DNA of 64,000 bases from Streptomyces inusitatus (GTDB lineage: Bacteria > Actinomycetota > Actinomycetes > Streptomycetales > Streptomycetaceae), in the NCBI RefSeq assembly GCF_014651115.1, contig NZ_BMWG01000016.1:104397-168396 (forward strand). The letters are read 5' to 3'. Each line of letters starts with the position of its first letter. Within the stretch, counting starts at the first letter, position 1. The notes beneath the pieces are model-generated. The model was not told the DNA's origin. It ran no database searches and saw only the letters and a list, made by a program, of their open reading frames with translations. The position numbers and the translations under genes are program-made. Positions 42,706 to 52,040 of the stretch are shown here, piece after piece.

Positions 42706-44316
42706 ATGGACACCCCCACCCCCTTCGCCCCCCTCGACGCGGTCGTCGTCGGCGCCGGTCTCTCCGGCCTCTACCAGCTCCATCGACTGCGCGAACTGGG
42801 ATTGCGCACCCGGGTCTTCGAGGCGGGCGACGACGTCGGCGGTACCTGGTACTGGAACCGCTACCCGGGCGCCCGCTGCGACATCGAGAGCATGTCGTAC
42901 TCGTACTCCTTCTCCCCCGAGCTGGACCAGGAGTGGGTGTGGAGCGAGAAGTACGCGGGCCAGCCGGAGATACTGCGCTATCTCCGGCATGTCGCCGACC
43001 GGTTCGGGCTGCGCGCGGACATCACCCTGAGCACCAGGGTCACCCGGGCGGTGTACGACGAGGACGGCCGCGTCTGGCGGATCTCCACCGACACCGGGGA
43101 GAGCGTCACCGCCCGGTTCCTGGTGATGGCCTCGGGCAGCAACTCGGCCCCCAAGACACCGGACGTCCCCGGCTTCGGCTCCTTCGCCGGGCCCACCTAC
43201 CACACCGCCCGCTGGCCGCGGGAGGGCGTCGACCTCACCGGCCTGCGGGTCGCCGTGATCGGCACCGGCTCCTCCGGGGTGCAGATCGTCCCGGAGCTCG
43301 CCGGGCGCGCCGCCGAGCTGACCGTCTTCCAGCGCACCCCGGCCTACGCGCTGCCCGCCTTCAACCGCCCGCTCTCCGCCGCCGAGGTCGCCGAGCGCAA
43401 GGCCGGCTACCCCGAGTTCCGCCGGGCCCAGCGCCGCTCCAAGGGAGGCAGCGTCGTCGAGATGCCGACCCGCTCCGCCCTGGAGGTCAGCCCGGCGGAG
43501 CGCACCGCCACCTATGAGGCCGGCTGGCGGTCGGGGCTGCTCAGCGGATTGCTGCGGTCGTACACCGACCTTCTCGTCGACGCGGAGGCCAATGAGACGG
43601 CGGCCGAGTTCGTCCGGGGGAAGATCGCCTCGATCGTCGCCGACGAGGAGACCGCCGAGAGGCTCACACCCCGCACCTTCCCCTTCGGCACCAAGCGCCC
43701 CTGTCTGGACAGCGGCTACTACGCCGCCTACAACAGGCCCGGGGTGAGACTGGTGGACCTCGCCGCCACCCCGATCGAGGAGATCACCCCGAAGGGCGTC
43801 CGCACCTCGGAGCGGGAGCATCTCTTCGACGCGATGGTCTTCGCCACCGGCTTCGACTCCCTGACCGGGGCGCTGACCGCCGTGGAGATCGTGGGCAGGG
43901 GCGGGATCACGCTCCGGGAGAAGTGGGCGGACGGCCCGAGGAGCTGTCTCGGGCTGCTGACGGCGGGCTTCCCCAACCTCTTCACCGTCGCCGGGCCGCT
44001 CAGCCCCTCGGTCCTCACCAATATGGTGGTCTCCATCGAACAGCATGTGGAGTGGATCACCGACTGCGTCGCCCATCTCCGCGACCGGGGCCTCACGGAG
44101 ATCGAGGCCGACCCGGCCGCCGAGGACGCCTGGACGGCCCATGTCGCCGAACTCGCGGCCCAGACCCTCTACCCGGCCGTCGCCTCCTGGTACACCGGGG
44201 CGAATGTGCCGGGCAAGGCCCGGGTCTTCCTCGCCTATGTGGGCGGCGCCGACCGCTACCGCGCGGAGTGCGACGCCGTGGCCCGGGACGGCTACCGGGG
44301 CTTCGCCCTCTCCTGA
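42706..44316 (+). CDS. Flavin-dependent Baeyer-Villiger monooxygenase
   Basis: The 536-residue class B monooxygenase has FAD-binding GAGLSGLYQL, NADP-binding GTGSSGVQIV, and the BVMO fingerprint FAGPTYHTARWP (FxGxxxHxxxWP). It resembles cyclohexanone/phenylacetone monooxygenases, which insert oxygen next to a ketone. ATG 42706 follows CACAGGAG. A polyketide or KAS III-derived ketone is a possible substrate. It is a single gene between a divergent promoter region and a hairpin. Confidence 0.88.
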   Translation: MDTPTPFAPLDAVVVGAGLSGLYQLHRLRELGLRTRVFEAGDDVGGTWYWNRYPGARCDIESMSYSYSFSPELDQEWVWSEKYAGQPEILRYLRHVADRFGLRADITLSTRVTRAVYDEDGRVWRISTDTGESVTARFLVMASGSNSAPKTPDVPGFGSFAGPTYHTARWPREGVDLTGLRVAVIGTGSSGVQIVPELAGRAAELTVFQRTPAYALPAFNRPLSAAEVAERKAGYPEFRRAQRRSKGGSVVEMPTRSALEVSPAERTATYEAGWRSGLLSGLLRSYTDLLVDAEANETAAEFVRGKIASIVADEETAERLTPRTFPFGTKRPCLDSGYYAAYNRPGVRLVDLAATPIEEITPKGVRTSEREHLFDAMVFATGFDSLTGALTAVEIVGRGGITLREKWADGPRSCLGLLTAGFPNLFTVAGPLSPSVLTNMVVSIEQHVEWITDCVAHLRDRGLTEIEADPAAEDAWTAHVAELAAQTLYPAVASWYTGANVPGKARVFLAYVGGADRYRAECDAVARDGYRGFALS

Positions 44317-44326
44317 GTTCCCGGGC

Positions 44327-44357
44327 GCGGCCCGTGCCCGCCGGGGGCGCGGGCCGC
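44327..44357. terminator. Hairpin between convergent BVMO and DUF427 genes
   Basis: GCGGCCCG (44327-44334) pairs perfectly with CGGGCCGC (44350-44357). It lies 11 bases after the BVMO stop and can terminate both directions. Confidence 0.55.
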
Positions 44358-44379
44358 ACCCGGGCCGGTACGCCCGGGG

Positions 44380-44703
44380 TCAGACCGTCTCGGTGTCGTA
44401 GAAGCAGAAGTGGTCCTTGATCCCGGCCACCTCCGGCCTCGGCTCCGGATAGGCCCATACGAGGTCGTTCGCGCCCGGGACCGACCAGTAGTCGGCGTCG
44501 CCCTTGAAGGGGCAGTGGGTGTGGGTGTCGGAGTGGGTCAGCAGATCGGTCCTGACATCCTCCGGCGGCAGGTAGTAGCGGACCGGGCAGCCCGTCTCGC
44601 GCAGCACGAGGGGACGCCTGCTCTCGGCGAGCACCTGCCCGTCGCGTACGACGCGCACATGCTCGCTGCCCTGTTCGACGGTGATGCGGTGTCCTGGAGT
44701 CAT
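44380..44703 (-). CDS. DUF427-family protein
   Basis: This 107-residue protein has the DUF427 pattern VRVVRDGQVLAESRRPLVLRE, then YYLPPEDV, HCPFKGDADYWSV and a C-terminal VWAYPEP segment. The family is a small beta barrel of unknown function, often near oxidoreductases. It starts seven bases after the acetoacetate-decarboxylase-like stop, in the same operon. Confidence 0.85.
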   Translation of the reverse strand: MTPGHRITVEQGSEHVRVVRDGQVLAESRRPLVLRETGCPVRYYLPPEDVRTDLLTHSDTHTHCPFKGDADYWSVPGANDLVWAYPEPRPEVAGIKDHFCFYDTETV

Positions 44704-44710
44704 ATACGTC

Positions 44711-45634
44711 TCAGCGCCCGGGAACGGGGGCTTGTTCCCGCCCGGCGCGCGGCACGTAGTACGGACGGTTGTGGGCGGCGACCGGGGCCGACTGGTACGT
44801 CCACACCCCGGCGGCGCTCCCGTCGCCGATCAGCGCGCTCACATCGGCCCCGACCGGCGACGACGGCTCGTGCACCCGCAGCCGCACCCGGCCCGCCGCC
44901 TCGCCGCCTTCCGTGCCTTCGCCGAGCGGGATGTACTGGTAGGGCTGGTAGACGTTCATCGGCCCGGCCAGCGGCCGGCCCGCCGCGTCGACCCCGTAGC
45001 CGGTGACGGGGGTGTTGTTGACCGGGATCCGGGGCAGCCCGGCCAGCTCCGCCGAGAGGGAGATCAGGGGCCGCTCCCGCCGCTCGATCCCGTCCCCCGC
45101 GAGCACCGCCTCCTTGCAGACGATGTCCCAGGCGTCGCCGCCCGGACCGTTGAGCGAGGGCATGGTGACCTCGAACCACGCCGGATACTTGGGCTCGCCG
45201 TAGAGCGCGGTGCCGGCGGCGATGGCCAGCGCGCTGTCGCACAGCACATGGAGCCGGGCGATGCCGAGCAGCTTGGTCTGGTCGTACCCCCGCGCGTACT
45301 GCCCGTACGAGAGCCGGGCGAGCCGCCCCGCGCTCGCCGCCGGGTACGCGACGACGCTGTACTCGATCTCCTGGATCACCGCCGCGCCGTTCGGGTACTG
45401 CGCGAAGTACAGCTGGTAGTTGAGCGTGACACAGGCCCGGCCGTCGAAGTCGGCCGCGCTCAGATCGGGGTGGCGCTCCGCGAGCAGCGCCCGCACCGGC
45501 GCGGGGTCGACCAGATGGTCCACACCGATGTTGTGCAGCGCCCCGTAGTGGAAGGGCAGCAGATACGGGGCCGTGACGGGCGGGAGGGCGAGATCGCCGC
45601 TCGTGGGGCGCTCGCTCACGGGGTGCTCGCTCAT
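44711..45634 (-). CDS. Acetoacetate-decarboxylase-like protein
   Basis: The 307-residue protein resembles the ADC superfamily (YFAQYPNGAAVIQEIEYSVVAYP, YGQYARGYDQTKLLGIARLH, GEPKYPAWFEV). The Schiff-base Lys of true decarboxylases may correspond to the Lys of GEPKYPA, which is where ADC carries it. Other superfamily members act as aldolase-dehydratases or cyclases in natural-product pathways. It overlaps the GMC gene stop by ATGA, so the two are coupled. Confidence 0.72.
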   Translation of the reverse strand: MSEHPVSERPTSGDLALPPVTAPYLLPFHYGALHNIGVDHLVDPAPVRALLAERHPDLSAADFDGRACVTLNYQLYFAQYPNGAAVIQEIEYSVVAYPAASAGRLARLSYGQYARGYDQTKLLGIARLHVLCDSALAIAAGTALYGEPKYPAWFEVTMPSLNGPGGDAWDIVCKEAVLAGDGIERRERPLISLSAELAGLPRIPVNNTPVTGYGVDAAGRPLAGPMNVYQPYQYIPLGEGTEGGEAAGRVRLRVHEPSSPVGADVSALIGDGSAAGVWTYQSAPVAAHNRPYYVPRAGREQAPVPGR

Positions 45635-47490
45635 GGAGTGTCGGTCTCCTCGGGAACGGCCGGCGCCGGGGCGCGGCCGAGGGACGGCAGCGCGATCGCC
45701 CGGTGCCGGCCGGTCAGATCGCGGTGGATCCGCTCGGCGCTGCGCAGGGTGATCGCGGCCATGGTCAGGGTCGGGTTGGAGGTGCCGAGGGAGGGCATGC
45801 TGCCGCAGCCCACCGCGTACAGATTGGGGTGGTCCCAGCAGCGCTGCCAGGAGTCGACCACGGAGTCGGAGCGGCGCGCGCCCATGATGTGGGTGCCGCC
45901 GGCGTGGCCCGCGCCCCGGTAGGCGTAGGACCGGCCCTCGTGTTCAAAGTGGCCGGGCTCGGCGGGGCCCGGTTCGTACCGGCTGTGGTCCTCGGCCCCC
46001 AGCAGGGCGAAGAGCTGGTCGGAGACCGACTTCGCGGCGGCGATGCCCGCCTTCACATGCTCGGACAGATCGTAGGTGAGCACCGGGCGCGGCAGCCCCA
46101 GCGCGTCGGGGCGGCCGGGGGCGAGCCGGACCCGGTTGGCGGGGTCGGCGCTCTGCTCCATCTCGAACTGGAGCGTGAACTGCCGTCCCACCCGGTCGTC
46201 GAGGGCCCGGCGCAGCGCCGGGCCGAGGAGGCCGGCCTCGATCCGCGCGGCGGCCTCGTGCTCCGGCGGGCCGACCGCCCAGGTCCAGCCCCAGTTGCCG
46301 AACTCGACGCGGAAGGGGGCGCGGGCCGCCCGGCCCGGGCCGAAGCGGAACCCTTCGAGACCGGAGGTCGAGCCGGGGCCCCGGTAGGGGCCGGTGCGCC
46401 GGGGCAGCAGGCCCCAGCTGAGGAGCACCGGGTGGTCCATCAGATTGCGGCCCACCTGGCCGCTGGAGTCGGCGAGGCCCGAGGCGAGCAGCAGCCGGGC
46501 GTTCTCGATGGCGTGGGCGGCGAGCACCACGGTGTCCGCCCGCGCCGTGTGCCGGGTGACGGATCCGGGGCGGGCGGGGTCCTCGTACCGCTGGTACTCG
46601 ACGCCGGTGATCCGGCCCGAGGGGTCCGCCGTCAGCCGCCCGGCCACCGCGCGGGTGAGCAGGGTGACGCTCGGGCCCCAGCGCCGCTGGGTGCGGGCGG
46701 GGGTGTATTTCGCTCCGGTGGGGCAGACGGGGATGCAGCTCGCGCTGCCCTCGCAGACCGGTCCGTGCTCCCGGGTGGCGGCGGTGTTGCGGGCCTGGGG
46801 CGTTGTGGCGACCCGCAGTTCCACCGGGTCGGGGCGGCCGGGGTCCCTGGCGTGCCGTCCGTCCAGCCGCTCGGCCAGCAGCCGGTCGAGATGGCTGGCG
46901 GGGACCGGGCGGTGCGGGAAGGCGTACCCCTCGGGCAGGGGCAGCCCGACCAGCTCGCGCTGCTGGGCCGGGTCCCCGGCGACGCCGAGTTCCCGTTCGG
47001 CGGCGCGGTAGTGGGGCTCCAGCTCGGCGTAGCCGATGGGCCAGTCGCGGCCGTAGCCGAAGTGCTCGGCGGTACGGAAGTCCTCCGGGTGCATGCGCGG
47101 GGTGAGGCCCGTCCAGGCCGTGCCGGTGCCGCCGTTGACGCGTACATAGCCGCTGGCGTAGGGCAGCGGGCCGTCCTGGAGGAGATGGCCCGAGGCCCGG
47201 TAGCCGCCGCCGGGCCGGCCGCTCAGGTCCGTCACATCGGGGGAGGGGACCAGCGGGTTGGGTGCGACGGCGGAGCCGGGCGTCTTCGCCCGCGCCGCGC
47301 GGAACCGCGCCGGGTCGGCGGCGGGGCCGTCGGCGTCGGCGTCGCCCACGCCGGCCTCCAGCACCAGGACCCGCCAGCCGCGCTCGCCCAGCTCTTTGGC
47401 CACCAGCGATCCGGCGATGCCGGCTCCGACCACGATCACATCGAAGCGCTCGAAGCCCTCGAAGCGCTCGAAGTCCTCCCGGCCGGTCAA
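45631..47490 (-). CDS. GMC-family FAD oxidoreductase
   Basis: The 619-residue enzyme has the Rossmann motif DVIVVGAGIAGSLVAKELGE and GMC elements (VNGGTGTAWTG, VLAAHAIENARLLLAS, NPTLTMAAITLRSAERI). HIMGARR supplies the active-site region. It resembles the large subunit of FAD-dependent gluconate/sorbitol-type dehydrogenases, including a Cys-rich SCIPVCPTGAK segment. TTG 47490 overlaps the upstream stop (TTGA); no better start exists before the FAD motif. The N-terminus contains an in-frame GAGCGCTTCGA-type repeat (residues EDFERFEGFERF). Confidence 0.82.
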   Translation of the reverse strand: MTGREDFERFEGFERFDVIVVGAGIAGSLVAKELGERGWRVLVLEAGVGDADADGPAADPARFRAARAKTPGSAVAPNPLVPSPDVTDLSGRPGGGYRASGHLLQDGPLPYASGYVRVNGGTGTAWTGLTPRMHPEDFRTAEHFGYGRDWPIGYAELEPHYRAAERELGVAGDPAQQRELVGLPLPEGYAFPHRPVPASHLDRLLAERLDGRHARDPGRPDPVELRVATTPQARNTAATREHGPVCEGSASCIPVCPTGAKYTPARTQRRWGPSVTLLTRAVAGRLTADPSGRITGVEYQRYEDPARPGSVTRHTARADTVVLAAHAIENARLLLASGLADSSGQVGRNLMDHPVLLSWGLLPRRTGPYRGPGSTSGLEGFRFGPGRAARAPFRVEFGNWGWTWAVGPPEHEAAARIEAGLLGPALRRALDDRVGRQFTLQFEMEQSADPANRVRLAPGRPDALGLPRPVLTYDLSEHVKAGIAAAKSVSDQLFALLGAEDHSRYEPGPAEPGHFEHEGRSYAYRGAGHAGGTHIMGARRSDSVVDSWQRCWDHPNLYAVGCGSMPSLGTSNPTLTMAAITLRSAERIHRDLTGRHRAIALPSLGRAPAPAVPEETDTP

Positions 47491-47879
47491 CTCCGCCCGC
47501 CCGGGGCCGGGTCGGCGGGCGGCCGTGCCCAGGAGCCGGGGCCGGGCCGCCCCGTGCCCGGCGGCTCGCCGCCGAAGCTCCGCCACACCAGTCCCTCGGC
47601 CGGGGCGGCGGCGTCGGGGGAGGGGGAAGGGCCCGGCCACACCCCCGTGTACCAGAGACGGCAGATCGACCGCGCCAGCTCGCGCACCCCCTCGTCCCGC
47701 TCGATCAGGCCGTACGGGTCGGCGGCTTCGGCGAGCCTGCCGTAGCGCGCGGGATCGGCCCGCCGGGCGGTCAGGGCCCGGTGGGCCTCGACGAGGCCGG
47801 TCTCCCGCAGCTCGGCGGCCCCGAATCCGGTCAGTGCGACGGAGAGCGCGAGAAACCGCCCCGCCTCCGGGGCGCTCAT
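47487..47879 (-). CDS. FAD-SLDH/gluconate dehydrogenase small-subunit-like protein
   Basis: The 130-residue helical protein has FLALSVALTGFGAAELRETGLVE and ELARSICRLWYTGVWPG, matching small subunits that accompany GMC sugar dehydrogenases. The family usually carries a twin-arginine signal; I see none in this form. ATG 47879 is chosen by family length; ATG 47942 would add a basic N-terminus. Its stop overlaps the GMC start, implying a two-subunit enzyme. Confidence 0.68.
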   Translation of the reverse strand: MSAPEAGRFLALSVALTGFGAAELRETGLVEAHRALTARRADPARYGRLAEAADPYGLIERDEGVRELARSICRLWYTGVWPGPSPSPDAAAPAEGLVWRSFGGEPPGTGRPGPGSWARPPADPAPGGRS

Positions 47880-48106
47880 CCGGAGCCCCGCTCGCCGCAC
47901 CGGGCGTGGACGGTCGACGACATCGGCCAGAACTCCCCTCATCGGGCCGCCCGTTCCCGCCGCCGGGCGTGTCCGCCGTGATCCCTACCTCGGCGGACCC
48001 GCGTTCATGCCTGGCCCTCTCGCCGGGTGTGAGCGACCGCCGACCCACCGTGAGGCCGGGGGATTCGCGCGGTCCGCGCTTGCGCTCCCTCGTTCTTATG
48101 AGTCTA

Positions 48107-48118
48107 ATACGTTCGTAT
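48107..48118. promoter_or_regulatory. Perfect short inverted repeat, candidate operator
   Basis: ATACG-TT-CGTAT lies in an AT-rich patch (48095-48145) just before the DUF418 gene and behind the divergent dehydrogenase operon. It could bind a TetR- or MerR-type regulator. Confidence 0.4.
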
Positions 48119-48161
48119 CTCAAGTGAACGTTTTGAAAGTGAGCGATTCAAGGATGCGCAT

Positions 48162-49394
48162 ATGAACCCGGGTGACACCGAACGGAACGGCTCCCGGATC
48201 CAGGACATCGATGTGCTGAGGAGCTTCGCGCTCTTCGGCATCCTCATGGTCAACATCACCTATCTCGCCTCCGCCCACCACGGCTTCGGCCTGGCGGACC
48301 CCGGCTTCGACTCGGCCCTCGACAACGCCGTCCGCCGGCTGACGGCGATCTTCTTCGAGGCCAAGTTCTATCTGCTGTTCTCCTTCCTCTTCGGCTACAG
48401 CTTCACCCTCCAGCTGAAGTCGGCGGAGCGCGGCGGCGCCCGGTTCACCCCCCGGTTCCTGCGCAGATGCGGAGCGCTCTTCGTCATCGGCGTGTGCCAC
48501 GCGGTGGTGCTCTTCCCCGGCGACATCCTCACCACCTACGCCGTGCTGGGGCTGGTCCTGCTGGCCCTGAGGGGTATCCGGCCGCGCACGGCGGTGATCA
48601 CCGCCGTGGTCCTCCTCACCGTGACCGCCGTCGGCTTCCTCCTCCTCGCCGGGGCGCAGCACCTGGCGGGCGGCGAAGGCGTCGACGCCGCCGCCGTCGG
48701 CGAGCGGGCCCAGCGGGCCACCGAGGCTCTGCGGGGGAGCCCCGGATCGGTGATCGGCGCCCATCTCGACCAACTGCCCGACGTGGTGCTGCTGCTCGTC
48801 TTCTTCCAGGCCCCCGCCGCGCTGGCCGCCTTCCTGCTCGGCCTCGCGGCGGGCCGCCACGAGGCCCTGACGGACATCGCCCGCCACGGAGCCCTGCTGC
48901 GGCGGCTCCAGTGGATCGGATTCCCCCTCGGGATCGCGGGCGGCGTCTTCTACGCGCGGACCGCCCAGGGGCACCCGGACACCGCCCTCCAACTGGTCGG
49001 CCTCGCCGTCGACACGGTGACGGCGCCCCTGCTCGCGGCCGCCTACGCGGCGACCGTGCTCCGGCTCGCCGCCACCCGGCGGGGCCGCCGGCTCGCCCCG
49101 CTGCTCGCACCGGCCGGACGGATGACCCTCACCAACTATCTGACGCAATCCCTCGTCCTGGCACTCCTCTTCACCGGCTTCGGAACCGCCCTGGTGGGCC
49201 GGGTGCCCCCGCCGCTCGTGGCCCTCATCGCCGTGACCCTCTTCGCCGCCCAGCTGGCCGTCTCCCGCCACTGGCTGCGCCGCCACCGGTACGGACCCGC
49301 CGAATGGCTGCTCCGCGCGGTCACCAACGCCGAACCGCCCCGCCGGGCGGCGACCGACGCCGAACGGTCCCGCCCGCGCCACCGGGCGGAGTGA
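48162..49394 (+). CDS. DUF418-family integral membrane protein
   Basis: This 410-residue protein has about eight to ten hydrophobic segments. The N-terminal IDVLRSFALFGILMVNI and C-terminal AGRMTLTNYLTQS are DUF418 signatures. Family members (YeiB-like) are membrane proteins of unknown activity, sometimes linked to resistance or transport. It stands alone between two large intergenic regions. Confidence 0.85.
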   Translation: MNPGDTERNGSRIQDIDVLRSFALFGILMVNITYLASAHHGFGLADPGFDSALDNAVRRLTAIFFEAKFYLLFSFLFGYSFTLQLKSAERGGARFTPRFLRRCGALFVIGVCHAVVLFPGDILTTYAVLGLVLLALRGIRPRTAVITAVVLLTVTAVGFLLLAGAQHLAGGEGVDAAAVGERAQRATEALRGSPGSVIGAHLDQLPDVVLLLVFFQAPAALAAFLLGLAAGRHEALTDIARHGALLRRLQWIGFPLGIAGGVFYARTAQGHPDTALQLVGLAVDTVTAPLLAAAYAATVLRLAATRRGRRLAPLLAPAGRMTLTNYLTQSLVLALLFTGFGTALVGRVPPPLVALIAVTLFAAQLAVSRHWLRRHRYGPAEWLLRAVTNAEPPRRAATDAERSRPRHRAE

Positions 49395-49744
49395 CGGCGG
49401 CCCGGTCCCGCCCGCGGTCGCGGCCCGGCCGCCCGACGGGTGGCGGGAGTCGGCCTCCGTCCGCCGGTCGCCGGGGCCCGGCCGCGACCGCAAGGGTGGA
49501 GCCCTGCCGCCCCGTGCCGCCTCCGTGCCGCTCCCCGCGCCGGGCGCACCGTCCGGCGCGGGTCCCGCTTTCCCAGCCGCCCCAAGGGCCCCACCGCTGC
49601 CTTGTGCTTGCTTTGTGAGGGCTTCGACCGCCGACCTGGAACATGGCACCAGGGTCTTGGCCGGTTTCCCGGGGCGTCGCTGTCAGACCGCAGCCGCCGT
49701 CCCCGGCCACGGGCCACCGGTTGGACGGTCAATCTGGGGGAGCG
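49395..49744. other. Intergenic region before first SARP, 350 bp
   Basis: No gene with a ribosome site is visible. The last 50 bases have a GGGGGAG site for the SARP start. I could not find convincing SARP-type heptamer repeats. Confidence 0.45.
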
Positions 49745-51958
49745 ATGCAGTTCCGCATGCTGGGTCCGTTGGAAATCGCCGACGACTGCGAGGGAACAGT
49801 GGGACTGGGCGGCACCAAGCAGCGCGCCACACTGGGATATCTGCTGCTGCACGCCAACAGGGTCGTCGCCACGAGCCAGTTACTGAACGCGCTGTGGGAG
49901 GTGGACGACGCGCCGATGACCGCCCGCAAGATTCTCCAGAACGCGGTCTACGGGCTGCGCGGCGTCCTGTCGGCCGGGTACGGCCGGGGAGAGCGGGCGG
50001 CGACGCTGCTCACCCAGTCCCCGGGATACATGATCCGGGTGGATCCGGACCAGGTCGATCTCCACCTCTTCCAGCGGTGGGTCGGACAGGCCCGGGAGAA
50101 ACAGGCCCAGGGCGCGCCGGAGTCGGCCGCCCGGCTGCTGCACGACGCGCTCGCGCTGTGGCGGGGCCCGGCCCTGGCCGACCTCGTGGAGGCGGGCATC
50201 GAATGGCCCGAGCTGGCGGCGGTGCAGAAGGCGCGCATCGACGCCACCGAGGACTACTTCGACGCCCAGCTCGCGTGCGGCCGGCACCACACCATCCTCG
50301 CCGAACTGGAACGGATGGTGCAGACCGAACCGCTGCGCGAGCGCTCCTGCGGACAGCTGATGCTCGCGCTCTACCGCTGCGGACGCCAGGCCGACGCGCT
50401 CAATGTCTACGGCCGGGTCCGCTCCGCCCTGGTCGAGGATCTCGGCCTCGAACCGGGCCGCGGTCTGCAACGGCTCCAGCAGGCGATCCTCACCCAGGAG
50501 GCCACCCTCTCCCTGGAGCCCGGCAGGGGAGCGCTCCCGGCGACGGACGGGCCCGACGGGCCCGTACCCGCCCGGGGACCGGCCCGGCTCGCCCCCGCGG
50601 ACCCCGCCCGCGGGCCCGGAGCCCCCGGGGCGGGAGAGCCCGCGGCGCGGCCGCCCGCCGTGCGGGACGCCCCGGCGCACCGCACCGGCACCGAGCGCCG
50701 CCGCGTCGGCGTCGTCTCGGTCCGCACCCGGCTCGCGCCCACCCTCGGCGGCGGCGGCCACGAGGATCTGGACGATCTGCTCGACGGCGCGGCCTCCGTG
50801 GTCCGGGAGCAGATCGAACGGTTCGGCGGCACCGTCACCGCCTCCATCGGCTCCACCTTCCTGGCCCTCTTCGGACTCGACGGCCCCGGAGACGAGGACG
50901 CCTGGCAGGCGGTACGCGCCGCGCTCGCCGTACGGGACGTGCTCGACGTATCCGGCGGCCACGGATCCGACGGGGGCGGACTCAGCGTCTGCGCCTCGGT
51001 CGACCTGGGCGAGGTGCTGCTGCGCCAGCGCGGCCCCGCCGACCCGCCCACCGTCGTCGGCGCGGTGCTCGACGCCTCGCAGGAACTGCTCTCCGACGCC
51101 GACGTCGGCGAGGTGCGGGTCAGCGACGCCGTCCGCCGGGCGGTCGAGGACACCTTCGTCTGCGTGCCGACGGAGCCCTCGGAGACCATGGCCTGGCAGG
51201 TCATCGGCACGGGCGAGACGCACTCCGGCGTACGGGGCGCGGAAGCCTCCAACCGCGCCTGCGAACTGGACTTCCTCCAGGAGCTGGTACGCCGGACCCG
51301 ACGCCGCTCCGTGCCGCACCTGGTCACCCTCCTCGGCGAGTCCGGCGCGGGCAAGACCCGGCTGCTGGGCGACCTCGGACACCGGATCACCGTCCAGCCG
51401 GAGCCGGTGCGCTGCCTGACCGGCCGCACCCCGGCCACCTCCGACGACCGCCCGCTGCTCGCCCAGGCCCAGATCCTCGCCTCGTACTGCGGAGTCCGGG
51501 CCGGGGACGGCGCGCCCGAGGCACGGGCCGCGCTCACCCGGGCGGTACGGTCCCTCTTCCCGTCGGTCCCGACGGCGAGCCGGCTGCTGACCCAGCTCGC
51601 ACCGCTGATCGAACCCGCGGGCGAGAGCGAGGACCCCCGCTGCGCGCTGGCGGCCTGGCGCGACTTCTTCCACGAGGCCGCCCGCCGCGCCCCGCTCGTG
51701 CTGTGCCTGGACGATCTGCACCGCGCCGACGACGTGGTGCTGGAGGCGGTCGAGGAGCTGGCCGAGGCGACGGAGGCCTGCCTGGTCGTGGTGGCCGCCG
51801 CCGCCCCCGAACTCCTGCTGCGCCGCCCGACCTGGGCGGGCGGCAAGGGGCACGCCACCACCGTCACGCTGGACCGGCTGGAGCGGATCACCCATGAGAA
51901 GCTGGTCGAGTTCCTGCTGTCGGCGGCGGGCAGCGAGCGGGCCCAGGCGCACGGCTGA
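49745..51958 (+). CDS. Large SARP regulator (DNA-binding/BTAD/cyclase-like/AAA), TTA codon
   Basis: The 737-residue activator begins with the OmpR-type winged helix of SARPs (MQFRMLGPLEI, ATSQLLNALW). The BTAD domain follows (to about 255; VEDLGLEPGRGLQRLQ), then a Pro/Ala-rich linker. Residues 320-480 resemble a nucleotide-cyclase homology domain (IERFGGTVTASIGSTFLALFG). An AAA/NB-ARC part has the P-loop GESGAGKTR near 532 and LVLCLDDLHRAD. It ends soon after the ATPase core, without the TPR tail of full-length relatives. Codon 46 (49880-49882) is TTA, so bldA control is likely. Confidence 0.85.
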   Translation: MQFRMLGPLEIADDCEGTVGLGGTKQRATLGYLLLHANRVVATSQLLNALWEVDDAPMTARKILQNAVYGLRGVLSAGYGRGERAATLLTQSPGYMIRVDPDQVDLHLFQRWVGQAREKQAQGAPESAARLLHDALALWRGPALADLVEAGIEWPELAAVQKARIDATEDYFDAQLACGRHHTILAELERMVQTEPLRERSCGQLMLALYRCGRQADALNVYGRVRSALVEDLGLEPGRGLQRLQQAILTQEATLSLEPGRGALPATDGPDGPVPARGPARLAPADPARGPGAPGAGEPAARPPAVRDAPAHRTGTERRRVGVVSVRTRLAPTLGGGGHEDLDDLLDGAASVVREQIERFGGTVTASIGSTFLALFGLDGPGDEDAWQAVRAALAVRDVLDVSGGHGSDGGGLSVCASVDLGEVLLRQRGPADPPTVVGAVLDASQELLSDADVGEVRVSDAVRRAVEDTFVCVPTEPSETMAWQVIGTGETHSGVRGAEASNRACELDFLQELVRRTRRRSVPHLVTLLGESGAGKTRLLGDLGHRITVQPEPVRCLTGRTPATSDDRPLLAQAQILASYCGVRAGDGAPEARAALTRAVRSLFPSVPTASRLLTQLAPLIEPAGESEDPRCALAAWRDFFHEAARRAPLVLCLDDLHRADDVVLEAVEELAEATEACLVVVAAAAPELLLRRPTWAGGKGHATTVTLDRLERITHEKLVEFLLSAAGSERAQAHG

Positions 51959-51960
51959 CG

Positions 51961-51983
51961 GTCGACGGCCACCGGCCGTCGAC
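51961..51983. terminator. Hairpin after first SARP
   Basis: GTCGACGGCC (51961-51970) and GGCCGTCGAC (51974-51983) form a perfect 10-bp stem with a three-base loop, three bases after the stop codon, between convergent genes. Confidence 0.65.
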
Positions 51984-52040
51984 GCCGGTGTGCCGGTGCC
52001 GGTTCCGGGTTCGGTGCCGGTTTCGCTTCCGGCGCGGGTG

